A DNA stretch of 64,000 nucleotides from Gammaproteobacteria bacterium (lineage in GTDB: Bacteria; Pseudomonadota; Gammaproteobacteria; Pseudomonadales; Pseudohongiellaceae), in contig JAGYKB010000004.1 in assembly GCA_018401885.1 (NCBI GenBank), positions 90,993 to 154,992 on the forward strand, in the 5' to 3' direction. Under the pieces are notes generated by a model that saw only the letters and a list, made by a program, of their open reading frames with translations, was not told where the DNA came from and made no database searches. How positions within the stretch are numbered: the stretch's first letter is position 1; every line of letters begins with the position of its first letter. Shown piece after piece: positions 38,929 through 48,888 of this stretch. A program made the translations under genes and the position numbers.

Positions 38929-40168
38929 CGGTGACAAGCTCCTTGTAGGCATTATCCAAGAAGCCGCGCATCGCATTACTATAACGCGGTATAGGCATGA
39001 GGAAGGCATCGTGACCCTGATCTGCTTCGACCTCGAGATACGTCACTTCTCGGCCTGCCTTCAACAGCGTTTCGACGAGTTCGCGTGAGCGTTCGGGTGG
39101 GAAACGCCAGTCGGTGCTAAAAGACACTAGCAAAAATTTACAGTCGCCTTCGGCGAATGCTTTGGAGAGATCATTGCCATAGTCGACTGAGGGATCGAAA
39201 TAATCGAGCGCCTTGGTCATTAAAAGGTAAGAGTTGGCGTCGAAGTTTGAACTGAAACGCTCGCCCTGATAATGCAAGTAGCTTTCTACTTCGAAGTCGA
39301 CATTTAAGCCAAAGCTCAGTGTGCCCGAGCGCAGGTCGCGTCCAAGATTGCCGCGCGTCGTATTTTCGAGCAGTGAACCTGCATTGCCAAATTTTGCACG
39401 CATCGCGCTATCAGAAAGATAGGTTATATGCCCCACCATTCTTGCGAGCATCAATCCATGTTTAGGGTAGGTGTTGTGCTCGAGATAGCGTCCAGCATGA
39501 AAATTAGGGTCGCTAGTAATCGAGTAGCGAGCCACTTCATTAAACGCGATGTTCTGCGCTGAAAGCTTCGGCGCCGATGCTATACAGACCGCGTTCGCTA
39601 CTCTATCGGGATAGCTTATCGCCCAACGCTGAACCTGCATGCCACCGAGGCTGCCGCCGATAACCGCTGCCCATTTCTGGATGCCGAGACGATCCATCAG
39701 GCGTAACTGGCTTTTGACCCAGTCACGGACGGTAACTACAGGGAAATCGGGACCGTAGGGCTTGCCCGTCTCTGGATTAATAGACGTGGGGCCTGTGCTA
39801 CCGGCGCAGCCGCCCAAATTGTTAAGTGCGACGACAAAGAATTTAGTCGTGTCGATTGCCTTTCCCGGTCCGATCGCGCTATCCCACCACCCCGGTTTGC
39901 TGTCACTGGCCGAGTGATAGCCCGCGGCATGGTGGTCGCCGCTCAGGGCGTGACAGATAAGTATTGCGTTGCTGCGCGCAGCATTAAGCTCGCCATAGGT
40001 TTCGACCATGAGATCGTAGCTTGGGAGTGTTTTGCCGCTGCGCAGCTGCAGAGGTTCGTCGAAGTGATACGAGTGAGGCGTTACGATACCGACCGAATCC
40101 GGCGCGTCTATCGAGCTGCGGATAGCAGACTTCGGCGTCTCTTTAAGCTGTGTTGGTTCGATTGCCAT
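38918..40168 (-). CDS. metX: Homoserine O-acyltransferase (MetX family)
   Basis: [29 protein letters not shown]-type region; [31 protein letters not shown]. Confidence 0.96.
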   Translation of the reverse strand: MAIEPTQLKETPKSAIRSSIDAPDSVGIVTPHSYHFDEPLQLRSGKTLPSYDLMVETYGELNAARSNAILICHALSGDHHAAGYHSASDSKPGWWDSAIGPGKAIDTTKFFVVALNNLGGCAGSTGPTSINPETGKPYGPDFPVVTVRDWVKSQLRLMDRLGIQKWAAVIGGSLGGMQVQRWAISYPDRVANAVCIASAPKLSAQNIAFNEVARYSITSDPNFHAGRYLEHNTYPKHGLMLARMVGHITYLSDSAMRAKFGNAGSLLENTTRGNLGRDLRSGTLSFGLNVDFEVESYLHYQGERFSSNFDANSYLLMTKALDYFDPSVDYGNDLSKAFAEGDCKFLLVSFSTDWRFPPERSRELVETLLKAGREVTYLEVEADQGHDAFLMPIPRYSNAMRGFLDNAYKELVTDAS

Positions 40169-40186
40169 AGCGTCTTCGAGTCTTTG

Positions 40187-40786
40187 TTAGATGCCCAGAA
40201 TCACAGCGGCCATGCCGGTCGTGATACCAAATGTTTCGTAGATGAAATTCTGCAGCAATTGGATGCCCAGGAAAATAACAATCGGTGAGAAGTCGAGTCC
40301 GCCGATAGCGGGGATGACCGAGCGTATCGGTCCCATCACCGGCTCTGTGAGCTGCCATACCAGTTGAAGCAGAGGATGAGGCGTTGGGTTGCCACTGAAC
40401 ATCATGACAAACGACATAATTATCGAGCCGATTATCGCGTAGTAATAAATGTTGATGACGAACAGCAGATTGCCGACGAACGCCCAGGCGACGAGAGCAC
40501 CGAGAGACGGGGGACTCGCTCCGTAAAGCGCGATGAGTCCATAGATCGCGCCAAGTTGGACGAATAGGGAGGCGATAAGCGTAGAAAAATCGATGCCACG
40601 GTAGCCGGGGATCACGCGTCTGAGCGGCCTGACTAACGGATCGGTAAAGCGCACGATGGCTTGGGACATCGGGTTATAAAAATCTGCGCGCGCGATTTGC
40701 AGTAAGAATCGCAGCAATAGCATTAGCAGATAGATGCCACCTAGAGTGCTGACTAATGTGATACCTGAGCTGCTCATAAAATCCAT
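40187..40786 (-). CDS. yggT: YggT family membrane protein
   Basis: Two repeated halves (DPLVRPLRRVIPGYRGIDFSTLIASL; EPVMGPIRSVIPAIGGLDFSPIVIF). Confidence 0.93.
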   Translation of the reverse strand: MDFMSSSGITLVSTLGGIYLLMLLLRFLLQIARADFYNPMSQAIVRFTDPLVRPLRRVIPGYRGIDFSTLIASLFVQLGAIYGLIALYGASPPSLGALVAWAFVGNLLFVINIYYYAIIGSIIMSFVMMFSGNPTPHPLLQLVWQLTEPVMGPIRSVIPAIGGLDFSPIVIFLGIQLLQNFIYETFGITTGMAAVILGI

Positions 40787-40894
40787 TCTCTAATCCCCGT
40801 GCAAATCACTCGGTCGAGCGATCTAATTGTTTACGCTTATCCTAATGTTGTTGGTCTGTAGCGAGCCGCCAGCGCAGGAGCTTCGCCTAAAGGT

Positions 40895-41710
40895 TTACAT
40901 TTCCCCGGCAAGTTCAATTGAGCGTGCGTGTGCCGCTTGCAATGCGCCGTCTACGAGTTGACGCAGGCCGCCGTCTTCGAAATGGTTAATCGCCCGCTCT
41001 GTCGTGCCGTTGGGCGAAGTCACATTGCGCCGAAGCTGCGCGGTTTCTTCGTCGCTTGCGAGCGCGAGCTGTGCTGCGCCCAGTGCAGTCTGGTAAGTAA
41101 GCGCCCTCGCGAGTTCGGAACTAAGCCCGAGTTTAACCGCGCTCTCTTGCATCGCCTCCATCATTAAAAAGAAATAGGCGGGGCCGCTTCCCGAGAGCGC
41201 GGTAACGCTATCGATGTCTGATTCGGTTTCGACCCAAACGCTCAGTCCGACCGCGCCAAGCAGCTGATCAGCGATACTACGCTGCGCGGCGTTGACTTGG
41301 GCGTTAGCGAATAAGCCGCTTGCGCCGCTGCCGACGAGAGCCGGTGTGTTAGGCATGCAACGCACGAGCGCCGCATCGGGGCCAAACCAGCGTTCGAGCG
41401 CCGAGAGGGTAATGCCGGCGGCAATCGAGACTATTAGTGGTCGGCGATCCCCTAAGGACGCGGCGAGCTCGGTGCAGACAGCACTCATAACCTGTGGTTT
41501 TACTGCGAGCACGATGACGTCGGCTGTCCGTGCGATGGTCTCGTTGTCCGCAGCGCTCAACCCTGTTTTTGCTGCGAGTGCGCCAAGTTTCTCGGTGTCT
41601 AAGTCCGACGCACTAATTAAGCTGGCCGCATGGCCTCGATTGATCAGGCCGCCAATGATGCTGCTAGCCATATTGCCAGCGCCGATGAAGCCGATGCGAG
41701 TGTCTTGCAA
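40895..41710 (-). CDS. proC: Pyrroline-5-carboxylate reductase
   Basis: IGFIGAGNMASSIIGGLINRG; VTALSGSGPAYFFLMMEAM. Confidence 0.96.
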   Translation of the reverse strand: MQDTRIGFIGAGNMASSIIGGLINRGHAASLISASDLDTEKLGALAAKTGLSAADNETIARTADVIVLAVKPQVMSAVCTELAASLGDRRPLIVSIAAGITLSALERWFGPDAALVRCMPNTPALVGSGASGLFANAQVNAAQRSIADQLLGAVGLSVWVETESDIDSVTALSGSGPAYFFLMMEAMQESAVKLGLSSELARALTYQTALGAAQLALASDEETAQLRRNVTSPNGTTERAINHFEDGGLRQLVDGALQAAHARSIELAGEM

Positions 41711-41812
41711 GGTTTATCTCCAAGCTGAGTTTATTGCCCACCGCGACGAGCACTCGCCTCAGCAGATCTTAGGGCTAAAGTTTACCGACTTGAGCGCCAA
41801 TGCGCGAACCTC

Positions 41813-42523
41813 TTAGCTCGGACGGGCGCCAAACAGTGCGGTACCAATTCGCACGAGGGTCGAGCCCTCGGCAATCGCCGCATCGTAGTCGCCACTCATG
41901 CCAATAGAGAGCGTGTCTAGGATAGGCATTACTTGGCGCAGACGCTCGAATTCTTTGCGCAGTGGCGCATAGCATGCGCGCTGCTCGGCAACGCTATCAA
42001 GCGGCGCGGGAATCGCCATGAGTCCGCGAAGAGTGAGGTTGGGTAGGCTTGAGACGAGAGCACAGAGGGGTTCAGCCTCGGTAAGAGGGACACCGGATTT
42101 ACTGTCTTCGTTTGAAAGATTTACCTGCACGCAAACATTGAGAGGAGGTAGCGCTGGGCTGCGCTGTGCTGAAAGCCGTTCGGCTATCTTGGCGCGATCG
42201 ACGCTATGAACCCAATCAAACGCATTGGCGATATCGCGCGTCTTATTCGACTGGATCGGTCCGATAAAATGCCAGACTAAGCCGAGGTCGGTAAGGGCGT
42301 CGCGTTTATCCAAAGCCTCTTGTACGTAGTTCTCGCCGAAATCGCGTTGTCCAGCCGCATAGGCGTCGCGCATCGCGTCAGTCGATTGGCGTTTGCTGAC
42401 GGCAAGCAGCGTAACCGCGTCTGTGGGACGGCCATGGCGCGTTGCAGCCGCCTCGATACTCGTGCGGAGCTGGTTGAGGGTTTGACTGATGTTCGGCATC
42501 GTGAGGAAAGTCCGGTTCGGCAA
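41813..42523 (-). CDS. yggS: YggS family PLP homeostasis protein
   Basis: LLAVSKRQSTDAMRDAYAAGQRDFGENYVQEALDK; IGMSGDYDAAIAEGSTLVRIGTALFG. Confidence 0.95.
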   Translation of the reverse strand: MPNRTFLTMPNISQTLNQLRTSIEAAATRHGRPTDAVTLLAVSKRQSTDAMRDAYAAGQRDFGENYVQEALDKRDALTDLGLVWHFIGPIQSNKTRDIANAFDWVHSVDRAKIAERLSAQRSPALPPLNVCVQVNLSNEDSKSGVPLTEAEPLCALVSSLPNLTLRGLMAIPAPLDSVAEQRACYAPLRKEFERLRQVMPILDTLSIGMSGDYDAAIAEGSTLVRIGTALFGARPS

Positions 42524-42598
42524 AGCGTTTGCGTTAGGTGAATATAGCGTTGGAGGTTACCATGCAAGCATTGTTAATCAGCAAGTAGACTGCGATCA

Positions 42599-43663
42599 AT
42601 GAAAATTGCCGACCTCTTGAATTTAACTGTCGAACGAGGCGCCTCCGACCTACACCTGACGGCTGGTTTACCCCCTTTGGTACGCATCGATGGTGAAATA
42701 TCTCCGCTGTTCGCTGAACCGATGGTTGGACTTGGGGGTAGCGGCGACAGTATTTCCCAGCACCAGGCCCTAGCCCTTTTGCATGAGGTGATGCGTGAAG
42801 ATCAGCGCCAGGAATTTGAGGACAGACTCGAGGCGGATTTCTCCTATGAGCTTGCAGGTGTTGCTCGTTTCCGTGTGAACGCCTTTCATCAGAACCGCGG
42901 TGTGGCCGCTGTATTCAGAAGCATTCCCTCCAAGACAGTGACAATGGAAGCGATAGGCCTTGGGCCCATTTTCAAAACTATTGCTGATTCACCGCGAGGC
43001 TTGGTTATCGCGACTGGGCCGACTGGTTCGGGCAAAAGTACGACACTCGCGGCACTCATTGACTATCTCAACAAAACCAAATCGCAGCATATTCTAACTA
43101 TCGAAGACCCGATCGAATTCGTTCACGAAAGTAAGCGCTGCCTGATCAATCAGCGCGAGGTGTATCGCGACACGCACAGTTTTTCAAACGCATTGCGCTC
43201 TGCCCTGCGCGAAGATCCCGACATCATTATGGTCGGCGAGCTGCGCGACCTCGAGACTATAAGGCTCGCGCTCACCGCAGCCGAAACTGGTCATTTGGTG
43301 TTTGCAACGCTGCACACAACGTCGGCGGCAAAGACAATCGATCGAGTGATAGATGTTTTTCCGGCCGGCGAAAAAGACATGGTCCGCTCAATGCTCTCGG
43401 AATCTCTCCAAGCGGTCGTGTCGCAGGTTCTGCTTCGTAAAGAGGGCGGCGGACGGGTTGCTGCCTTCGAGATTATGCGCGGGACGCCGGCGATCCGTAA
43501 TCTAATTCGCGAAGACAAAGTCGCGCAGATGTACTCGACGATTCAAACCGGCGCATCGCAAGGCATGGTGACACTCGATCAATCGCTTAAGGTTCTCGTG
43601 GATCAGGGACTTGTGCACGCCGATGTCGCGAGGGCGAAGGCCAAGTCGCCGGATAATTTTTAA
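42599..43663 (+). CDS. pilT: Type IV pilus twitching motility ATPase PilT
   Basis: GLVIATGPTGSGKSTTLAALIDYLN; LREDPDIIMVGELRDLETIRLALTAAETGHLVFATLHTTSA. Confidence 0.96.
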   Translation: MKIADLLNLTVERGASDLHLTAGLPPLVRIDGEISPLFAEPMVGLGGSGDSISQHQALALLHEVMREDQRQEFEDRLEADFSYELAGVARFRVNAFHQNRGVAAVFRSIPSKTVTMEAIGLGPIFKTIADSPRGLVIATGPTGSGKSTTLAALIDYLNKTKSQHILTIEDPIEFVHESKRCLINQREVYRDTHSFSNALRSALREDPDIIMVGELRDLETIRLALTAAETGHLVFATLHTTSAAKTIDRVIDVFPAGEKDMVRSMLSESLQAVVSQVLLRKEGGGRVAAFEIMRGTPAIRNLIREDKVAQMYSTIQTGASQGMVTLDQSLKVLVDQGLVHADVARAKAKSPDNF

Positions 43664-43743
43664 TCTTAAGGCTCTGTCGGCTTGTTTGACTTTGTTTAAT
43701 TTAGCGCCGGCCGGATTGAGCCTTTTGCTGATGCAATTCCAAT

Positions 43744-44370
43744 TTAGCCTCGCCGCGCGAGCTCGGCCAACCAATTCTCTAGAATAATCTGCGCAGCGAC
43801 ATCGTCTATAGCCTGCTTTTTCTGTGCGCCCTGGCCACGCCTGCTGCTGAGTTTGCCGCTAGCTTCCCAATCGGCATCATCGATTATCCGCTCGGCGGCT
43901 TCGACAGACGAGAGCCGTTCGTCGAAGCCGTAGCTTGGTTTATGGAAGCGGCCGTTGAGCCGATGACCAAATTTTATTGCGCGCAGCATGAGTGGGCTCT
44001 CGCTGCCATCGAGGTTGTAGGGTAGGCCCACAACGAATACATCGGGCTGCCAGCGATCGATCAGCGCGGCGATATCGTTCCAGTCGGGCACCCCATCGCG
44101 CGCTCGAATCACTGCCACCGCTTGTGCGGTGCCGGTAAGGCTCTGCCCATAGGCGACGCCGATACGCTGGGTGCCGTAGTCAAACGCGAGCGCACTTAGC
44201 TGCGTTTTCTGCTGAGGGAAATTGTCTAGTGGCGTCATCACAGTGCTCAGAACTTCGCTAGCGGTCATCATAGCGCAGAGCTTACGAGCAAGCCTACTGT
44301 CGCAATTCGCGTGCTCCCTCACTATCGACAGCGTTTGGGAGTTACGCTGCAGCTGCAAGCCGCGGCGCAC
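43744..44370 (-). CDS. ruvX: Holliday junction resolvase-like YqgF/RuvX
   Basis: ALAFDYGTQRIGVAYGQSLTGTAQAV; VGLPYNLDGSESP; true start likely downstream of the tracked one. Confidence 0.92.
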   Translation of the reverse strand: MRRGLQLQRNSQTLSIVREHANCDSRLARKLCAMMTASEVLSTVMTPLDNFPQQKTQLSALAFDYGTQRIGVAYGQSLTGTAQAVAVIRARDGVPDWNDIAALIDRWQPDVFVVGLPYNLDGSESPLMLRAIKFGHRLNGRFHKPSYGFDERLSSVEAAERIIDDADWEASGKLSSRRGQGAQKKQAIDDVAAQIILENWLAELARRG

Positions 44371-44413
44371 TCTTCACTATTAGGCGCTCTCCTCGCTATT
44401 ACGCGTCTCACCA

Positions 44414-45277
44414 TCAATAGCTCCGCAGGGCATTGCCTTCATGAAAGCGCCACGTGCGGATAATCTCCACGACGTCGGCTTGCTTGCTCAATTCGGGTGG
44501 GAAAGGCTCGTAGGGAGAGGCTAGCATGACGATATCTAATGCCGCCTGATCAAGTATTACATGCCCAGAGGACTGCAGGATTTCCGTTTTTTGAATACTT
44601 CCATTAGGCAGTATCGAGACGAGTAGCCGCAGACTGCCATAGAGTTTTTGGCGTTTAGCCGCGTCGGGATAGTTAAGGTTGCCTATAGCTTCGATCCGGC
44701 GGCGCCAGCCATCGAGATAGAGTGCATCTTCACTGCGCTGGGTCGATGCAGCGGTGAGCACAACACGTCGTGGACGCCGCGCATATTCCTGCACCTCGGA
44801 GTCGAGCTGTGCGATCAGGCTTGCGATCGCGAGTCGTGTTGAATCTGGCGTCGATAGCTGCGCATCACCGTCTTCGGTTACGGTCAGCGCGTCGCTAGCC
44901 AGCTCGCGTGACTCTGCCGATGTCGTGACTATCTCGGTGCTGCCCTGCCGCTGCTGTGCTCTGCGTTCCGGCGCTACGGGCCTCGCCGCTTGCAGCGTCG
45001 CGGATTCGAAGTCGGCTTGAAAGGGTGAGGTGGGTGCGACAGGTGTGGCGTCTTCGGCCAGCGTGCCGCTGCCAAGCTGATCAGCCTGAGCGAGGAAATC
45101 GGCGCGCTCTGGCGCAATTTCGCTGTGATGTGCGACGAGGGTTATATCAAGCGTTGGAGTCTCGCTCGTCGACTGCGCGGCGCCGAAGCTTATGCCGAAA
45201 ATGAGGATGCCGTGCGCCGCGATCGACAGAAAAATCGTGAAGTTAAAGCGTTCGCGCTCTGCCGCGTCCGCAGCCAT
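44414..45277 (-). CDS. Energy transducer TonB-like protein
   Basis: N-terminal TM; C-terminal TonB-type domain (NYPDAAKRQKLYGSLRLLVSILPNGSIQKTEILQSSGHVILDQAALDIV). Confidence 0.88.
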   Translation of the reverse strand: MAADAAERERFNFTIFLSIAAHGILIFGISFGAAQSTSETPTLDITLVAHHSEIAPERADFLAQADQLGSGTLAEDATPVAPTSPFQADFESATLQAARPVAPERRAQQRQGSTEIVTTSAESRELASDALTVTEDGDAQLSTPDSTRLAIASLIAQLDSEVQEYARRPRRVVLTAASTQRSEDALYLDGWRRRIEAIGNLNYPDAAKRQKLYGSLRLLVSILPNGSIQKTEILQSSGHVILDQAALDIVMLASPYEPFPPELSKQADVVEIIRTWRFHEGNALRSY

Positions 45278-45282
45278 TTGTC

Positions 45283-46239
45283 CTAGCCTCGAGCCGCGAG
45301 TTTAGTGGCGATGACGTTCATCAGATCCCCGGCGATATCAAGCTCGTGCGCGCGATCGAGCTCACGCACGCAGGTCGGGCTCGTCACGTTGATTTCGGTG
45401 AGGTAATCACCTATCACGTCAAGACCAACGAAAAGGAGTCCTTTTTCGCGCAAAACCGGCGCGACTTGAGCGCATATCCAGCGCTCGCGATCGGTGAGTG
45501 GCATTGCAACGCCGCTGCCCCCCGCCGCGAGGTTGCCACGCGTTTCCCCCGACATCGGGATCCGAGCGAGGCCGTATTCCGCGGGCTCGCCATCGACCAA
45601 GAGTATCCGTTTGTCGCCAGCGACAATTTCAGGGAGAAACTTTTGCGCCATAATTTGTTGACGACCGTGATCGGTAAGCGTCTCGATTATGACACTCAGG
45701 TTAGGATCGCCGGCTTTGACGCGGAAAATAGAGGCGCCGCCCATGCCGTCAAGAGGCTTGAATATCACATCGCCGTGTTCGGCATGAAACGCTTTAAGTC
45801 GCGCCGCCGATGCGGCGACGATAAGAGGCGGACAGCACTGCGGAAATTGAGTGGCGAAAAGCTTTTCGTTGCAATCGCGTAGGCTTCGAGGGTCATTCAC
45901 AACTAACGTGCCCGCGCGCTGCGCCGCCTCGAGTATGTAAGTCGAGTAGATAAAATCCATGTCGAACGGCGGGTCTTTGCGCATTAACAAAACATCGAGT
46001 TCAGATAGCGCAATGTCCTGTGGGCTGCCGAGTTCATACCAGCCTTCGGGATTGTCTTGGACGCTGAGACGGCGAACTTCGCCCCGCGCTAGCCCCTGAT
46101 CGAGTGAGAGGTTGTTTTGTTCCATGTAATACAACTCCCAACCGCGGCGCTGTGCGGCAAGGAGCATGGCTAGCGTTGTGTCTTTTTTGACGTTGATGTT
46201 CGCGATCGGATCCATGACCACGCCGAGTTTTACCGTCAT
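45283..46239 (-). CDS. gshB: Glutathione synthetase
   Basis: VVMDPIANINVKKDTTLAMLLAAQRRGWELYYMEQ; DVIFKPLDGMGGASIFRV. Confidence 0.96.
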   Translation of the reverse strand: MTVKLGVVMDPIANINVKKDTTLAMLLAAQRRGWELYYMEQNNLSLDQGLARGEVRRLSVQDNPEGWYELGSPQDIALSELDVLLMRKDPPFDMDFIYSTYILEAAQRAGTLVVNDPRSLRDCNEKLFATQFPQCCPPLIVAASAARLKAFHAEHGDVIFKPLDGMGGASIFRVKAGDPNLSVIIETLTDHGRQQIMAQKFLPEIVAGDKRILLVDGEPAEYGLARIPMSGETRGNLAAGGSGVAMPLTDRERWICAQVAPVLREKGLLFVGLDVIGDYLTEINVTSPTCVRELDRAHELDIAGDLMNVIATKLAARG

Positions 46240-46252
46240 TGCATCCTACCTA

Positions 46253-46280
46253 TCGTTGAAGTCGTTGAAGTCGTCGAGAC
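46253..46280. repeat. Short 9-bp tandem repeat at the divergent gshB promoter region
   Basis: TCGTTGAAG TCGTTGAAG TCGTCGAG. Confidence 0.6.
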
Positions 46281-46485
46281 GAAAAGTGAGTCTAGGAGGT
46301 GATAATAGCCTAGATCGACTTTTCGCGCATGGGCGTTATACGCTAGGAAGCGCGCCTCCAAGCTGCAGAGAAGCGCGTCGCCCCAGTGCCGCAAAGCCGC
46401 TATAATGGCAAACATGTTAAACCGGCGTTTTAGTCACACGACGCCTCGCGCGTAGCGCAACAACGATAATCGGAGAGGAGTCGAC

Positions 46486-47031
46486 TTGAGAACTTTGGGC
46501 TTTGCATGGGGTATTGCTGGCGTGCTTTTCCTGCTGTCGTTCGCTATCTTTCGCCTCGCACCCATCGCCTTTGAACTGGGAGAGCTGCAACTAAGCCTCG
46601 CCCACTGGGCCAGCTTAGTTTTTAGCATCCTCTACATGGCGTATGCCGAGGGCTATAAGGGGTTTCATCGCGGATTTTCACCGCGGGTCGTCCAGCGTGC
46701 TAACTATCTGCGCGAAAATCCGCGTTGGCATCATGTGCTCTTGGCGCCTGCATTCTGTATGGGCTATATCTATGCCACTCGTCGCCGACAGATTCTCTCT
46801 ATCGGGCTCACGCTTGTTGTCATGGGGTTTGTGGTTATCGCGCGTCAATTGCCGCAGCCATGGCGGGGGATTCTTGATGCAGGGGTAGTCACCGGGTTGA
46901 GTCTTGGGATTGTGTCGATACTCTATTTTTTGCTTAATAGCTTACGTACGCCAGGGTTTATAACCGTCTCACCCGAAGTCCCCCAGCCAGTGTGCGTGGA
47001 CACAGATGCGGTGACCCAGCCTGATGCCTAG
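46486..47031 (+). CDS. Conserved-looking multi-TM membrane protein, unknown function
   Basis: Four to five hydrophobic segments; overlaps the downstream GT by 8 nt. Confidence 0.7.
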   Translation: MRTLGFAWGIAGVLFLLSFAIFRLAPIAFELGELQLSLAHWASLVFSILYMAYAEGYKGFHRGFSPRVVQRANYLRENPRWHHVLLAPAFCMGYIYATRRRQILSIGLTLVVMGFVVIARQLPQPWRGILDAGVVTGLSLGIVSILYFLLNSLRTPGFITVSPEVPQPVCVDTDAVTQPDA

Positions 47032-47956
47032 TCCATCTAACGCTCTGACTATTTCGAAGCCCAGCCGGCACTGCGCGGTAGTCGTTACCTTTAACCCCGA
47101 TCTAACCGCTCTTCTAAAACTTTTAGGTCAGCTCGAGAAAGACAGCGACTTTATCGTCCTAGACAATGGCAGCAAAAATATAGACGAGGTTGCTGTATCG
47201 ATAGAAGTCTATTCCCGCTGTCGGGCAATCGAAAAAATTGGCGAAAATATCGGTTTGGCACGCGCGTTGAACAAGGGTATCGCGTGGGTTAAAGAGCACG
47301 GCTATGAATTTGTCTTTTTGTTCGATCAGGACAGTCGTCCCGGTGATATGTTTGCTCGGGGTCTTATCGAGGCGCTAGAGCGCGCCTCTAAACTTAGCAA
47401 AAAGGGCGTGGCAGCAGTCGGGCCCAGAATCATGAACCCGCAGTCGATGAAGCAAACGCCATTTAAATTGTTCAATCGACTCGTAGGGCGTACTAACCGC
47501 CGCTTCGAGGGGCTGCGAACCGAGTTCAAAGCGGATTTTCTGATCACCTCGGGGACGCTTATTCCACTCGCGATTATTGATGCTGTTGGCGCAATGCGCG
47601 ATGACTATTTTATCGACAATATCGATCTCGAATGGTGTTTCCGCGCGAAGGCAATGGGGTATGACTTGATCGGCTCCGATGCCTCCATTCTCTATCATGC
47701 CATCGGTGAACGCAGCGCACATCCGTGGGTGCGCGCCGGTTTGATTGCGCACCACAATCCTTCGCGAAGCTATTATTCGAGCCGTAATCGAGTTCATCTC
47801 TATGGCGTAGACTACGCGCCACTCGGTTGGAAGCTCAGAGATGCGCCGCGGTTTGCGCTCAAAGCACTTTGGTTATTTTTGAGTTCGCAGCAACGTTGCG
47901 ACTACTTTTCAAGCATCCGCCAGGGCATACGCGACGCGGAGACTTTGACGAAATGA
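47024..47956 (+). CDS. Glycosyltransferase family 2 (rhamnosyltransferase-like)
   Basis: CAVVVTFNPDLTALLKLLGQL...FVFLFDQDSRPGDMF...DYFIDNIDLEWCFRAKAMGYDL. Confidence 0.92.
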   Translation: MPSPSNALTISKPSRHCAVVVTFNPDLTALLKLLGQLEKDSDFIVLDNGSKNIDEVAVSIEVYSRCRAIEKIGENIGLARALNKGIAWVKEHGYEFVFLFDQDSRPGDMFARGLIEALERASKLSKKGVAAVGPRIMNPQSMKQTPFKLFNRLVGRTNRRFEGLRTEFKADFLITSGTLIPLAIIDAVGAMRDDYFIDNIDLEWCFRAKAMGYDLIGSDASILYHAIGERSAHPWVRAGLIAHHNPSRSYYSSRNRVHLYGVDYAPLGWKLRDAPRFALKALWLFLSSQQRCDYFSSIRQGIRDAETLTK

Positions 47957-48888
47957 TAGAAGGATCGTCACCGCGCATCGCGGTCTTGTTGTCTACTTAC
48001 AACGGCGAGTCGTTTATCGCCGCACAGATTGATTCACTACTTGCGCAAACTCATCAGAACTTTGTCATCATCGTACGCGACGATGGCTCTAGCGATAGTA
48101 CACCGCAGTTACTGAAAGACTATGCGCAGGGATCGCCTGATAAATTCCATATTATCGAGGAAGAATCGGTAAATTACGGACCTAGCGGCAGCTTCTCGGT
48201 GCTCTGCGAGTACCTGCTCGCGAATAAATCGATCTTAGGATTCGATCACGTAATTGCCTGTTTCTGCGACCAAGACGATGTTTGGGTTAAAGAAAAACTA
48301 GAACTGCAGCTGGAACGTTATCTTCAGGTTGAAGGTTACGATAGCAAGCCTGTGCTTGTTCATTCTGACCTCGAAGTTGTAGATGAAAATCTCGAAAATG
48401 TTGCACACTCGCTTATTGCTTATCAAGGCCTCGAAATTGAACGTAATCGCTTTCCGCATTTAGTAGTAAGCAACTTAGTGACGGGATGTACGGCTTTGTT
48501 CAACGAGGCGTTGCTAGACGCTGCGCTCCCCGTTTCGAAAAATGCCATGATGCATGATTGGTGGTTCGCCATGACTGCCACTGCGTTTGGCGAGCTGGTG
48601 TTTATCCCGAGTCCACTCGTTCGATACCGGCAGCATGGACGCAATACTATTGGTGCCAAGCAGCGAGAGAGCTCGGAAGCTGCGGGCAGGGGTCTGGTGA
48701 GACGCTTACTCTCGCTTGAGCATAACAAACACCTAGTCGATGTTGCACGACAGGCGAAAGAATTTGATCGCCACTGCGGCGGAAAGCTGTCGCTCAAGAA
48801 TCGACTCGCTCTATTTCTGGCAAGGCGAATGCGTACGGGTAGCGCTATCTTTCAGCGGGTCTATTATCGCCTACTACGACGTTTCTAG
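47953..48888 (+). CDS. Glycosyltransferase family 2
   Basis: RIAVLLSTYNGESFIAAQIDSLLAQTHQNFVIIVRDDGSSDST; ATGA overlap start at 47953. Confidence 0.92.
   Translation: MIEGSSPRIAVLLSTYNGESFIAAQIDSLLAQTHQNFVIIVRDDGSSDSTPQLLKDYAQGSPDKFHIIEEESVNYGPSGSFSVLCEYLLANKSILGFDHVIACFCDQDDVWVKEKLELQLERYLQVEGYDSKPVLVHSDLEVVDENLENVAHSLIAYQGLEIERNRFPHLVVSNLVTGCTALFNEALLDAALPVSKNAMMHDWWFAMTATAFGELVFIPSPLVRYRQHGRNTIGAKQRESSEAAGRGLVRRLLSLEHNKHLVDVARQAKEFDRHCGGKLSLKNRLALFLARRMRTGSAIFQRVYYRLLRRF

Noticed and set aside
43291-43518. Reverse ORF within pilT
   Set aside because: Antisense to a clear PilT coding region
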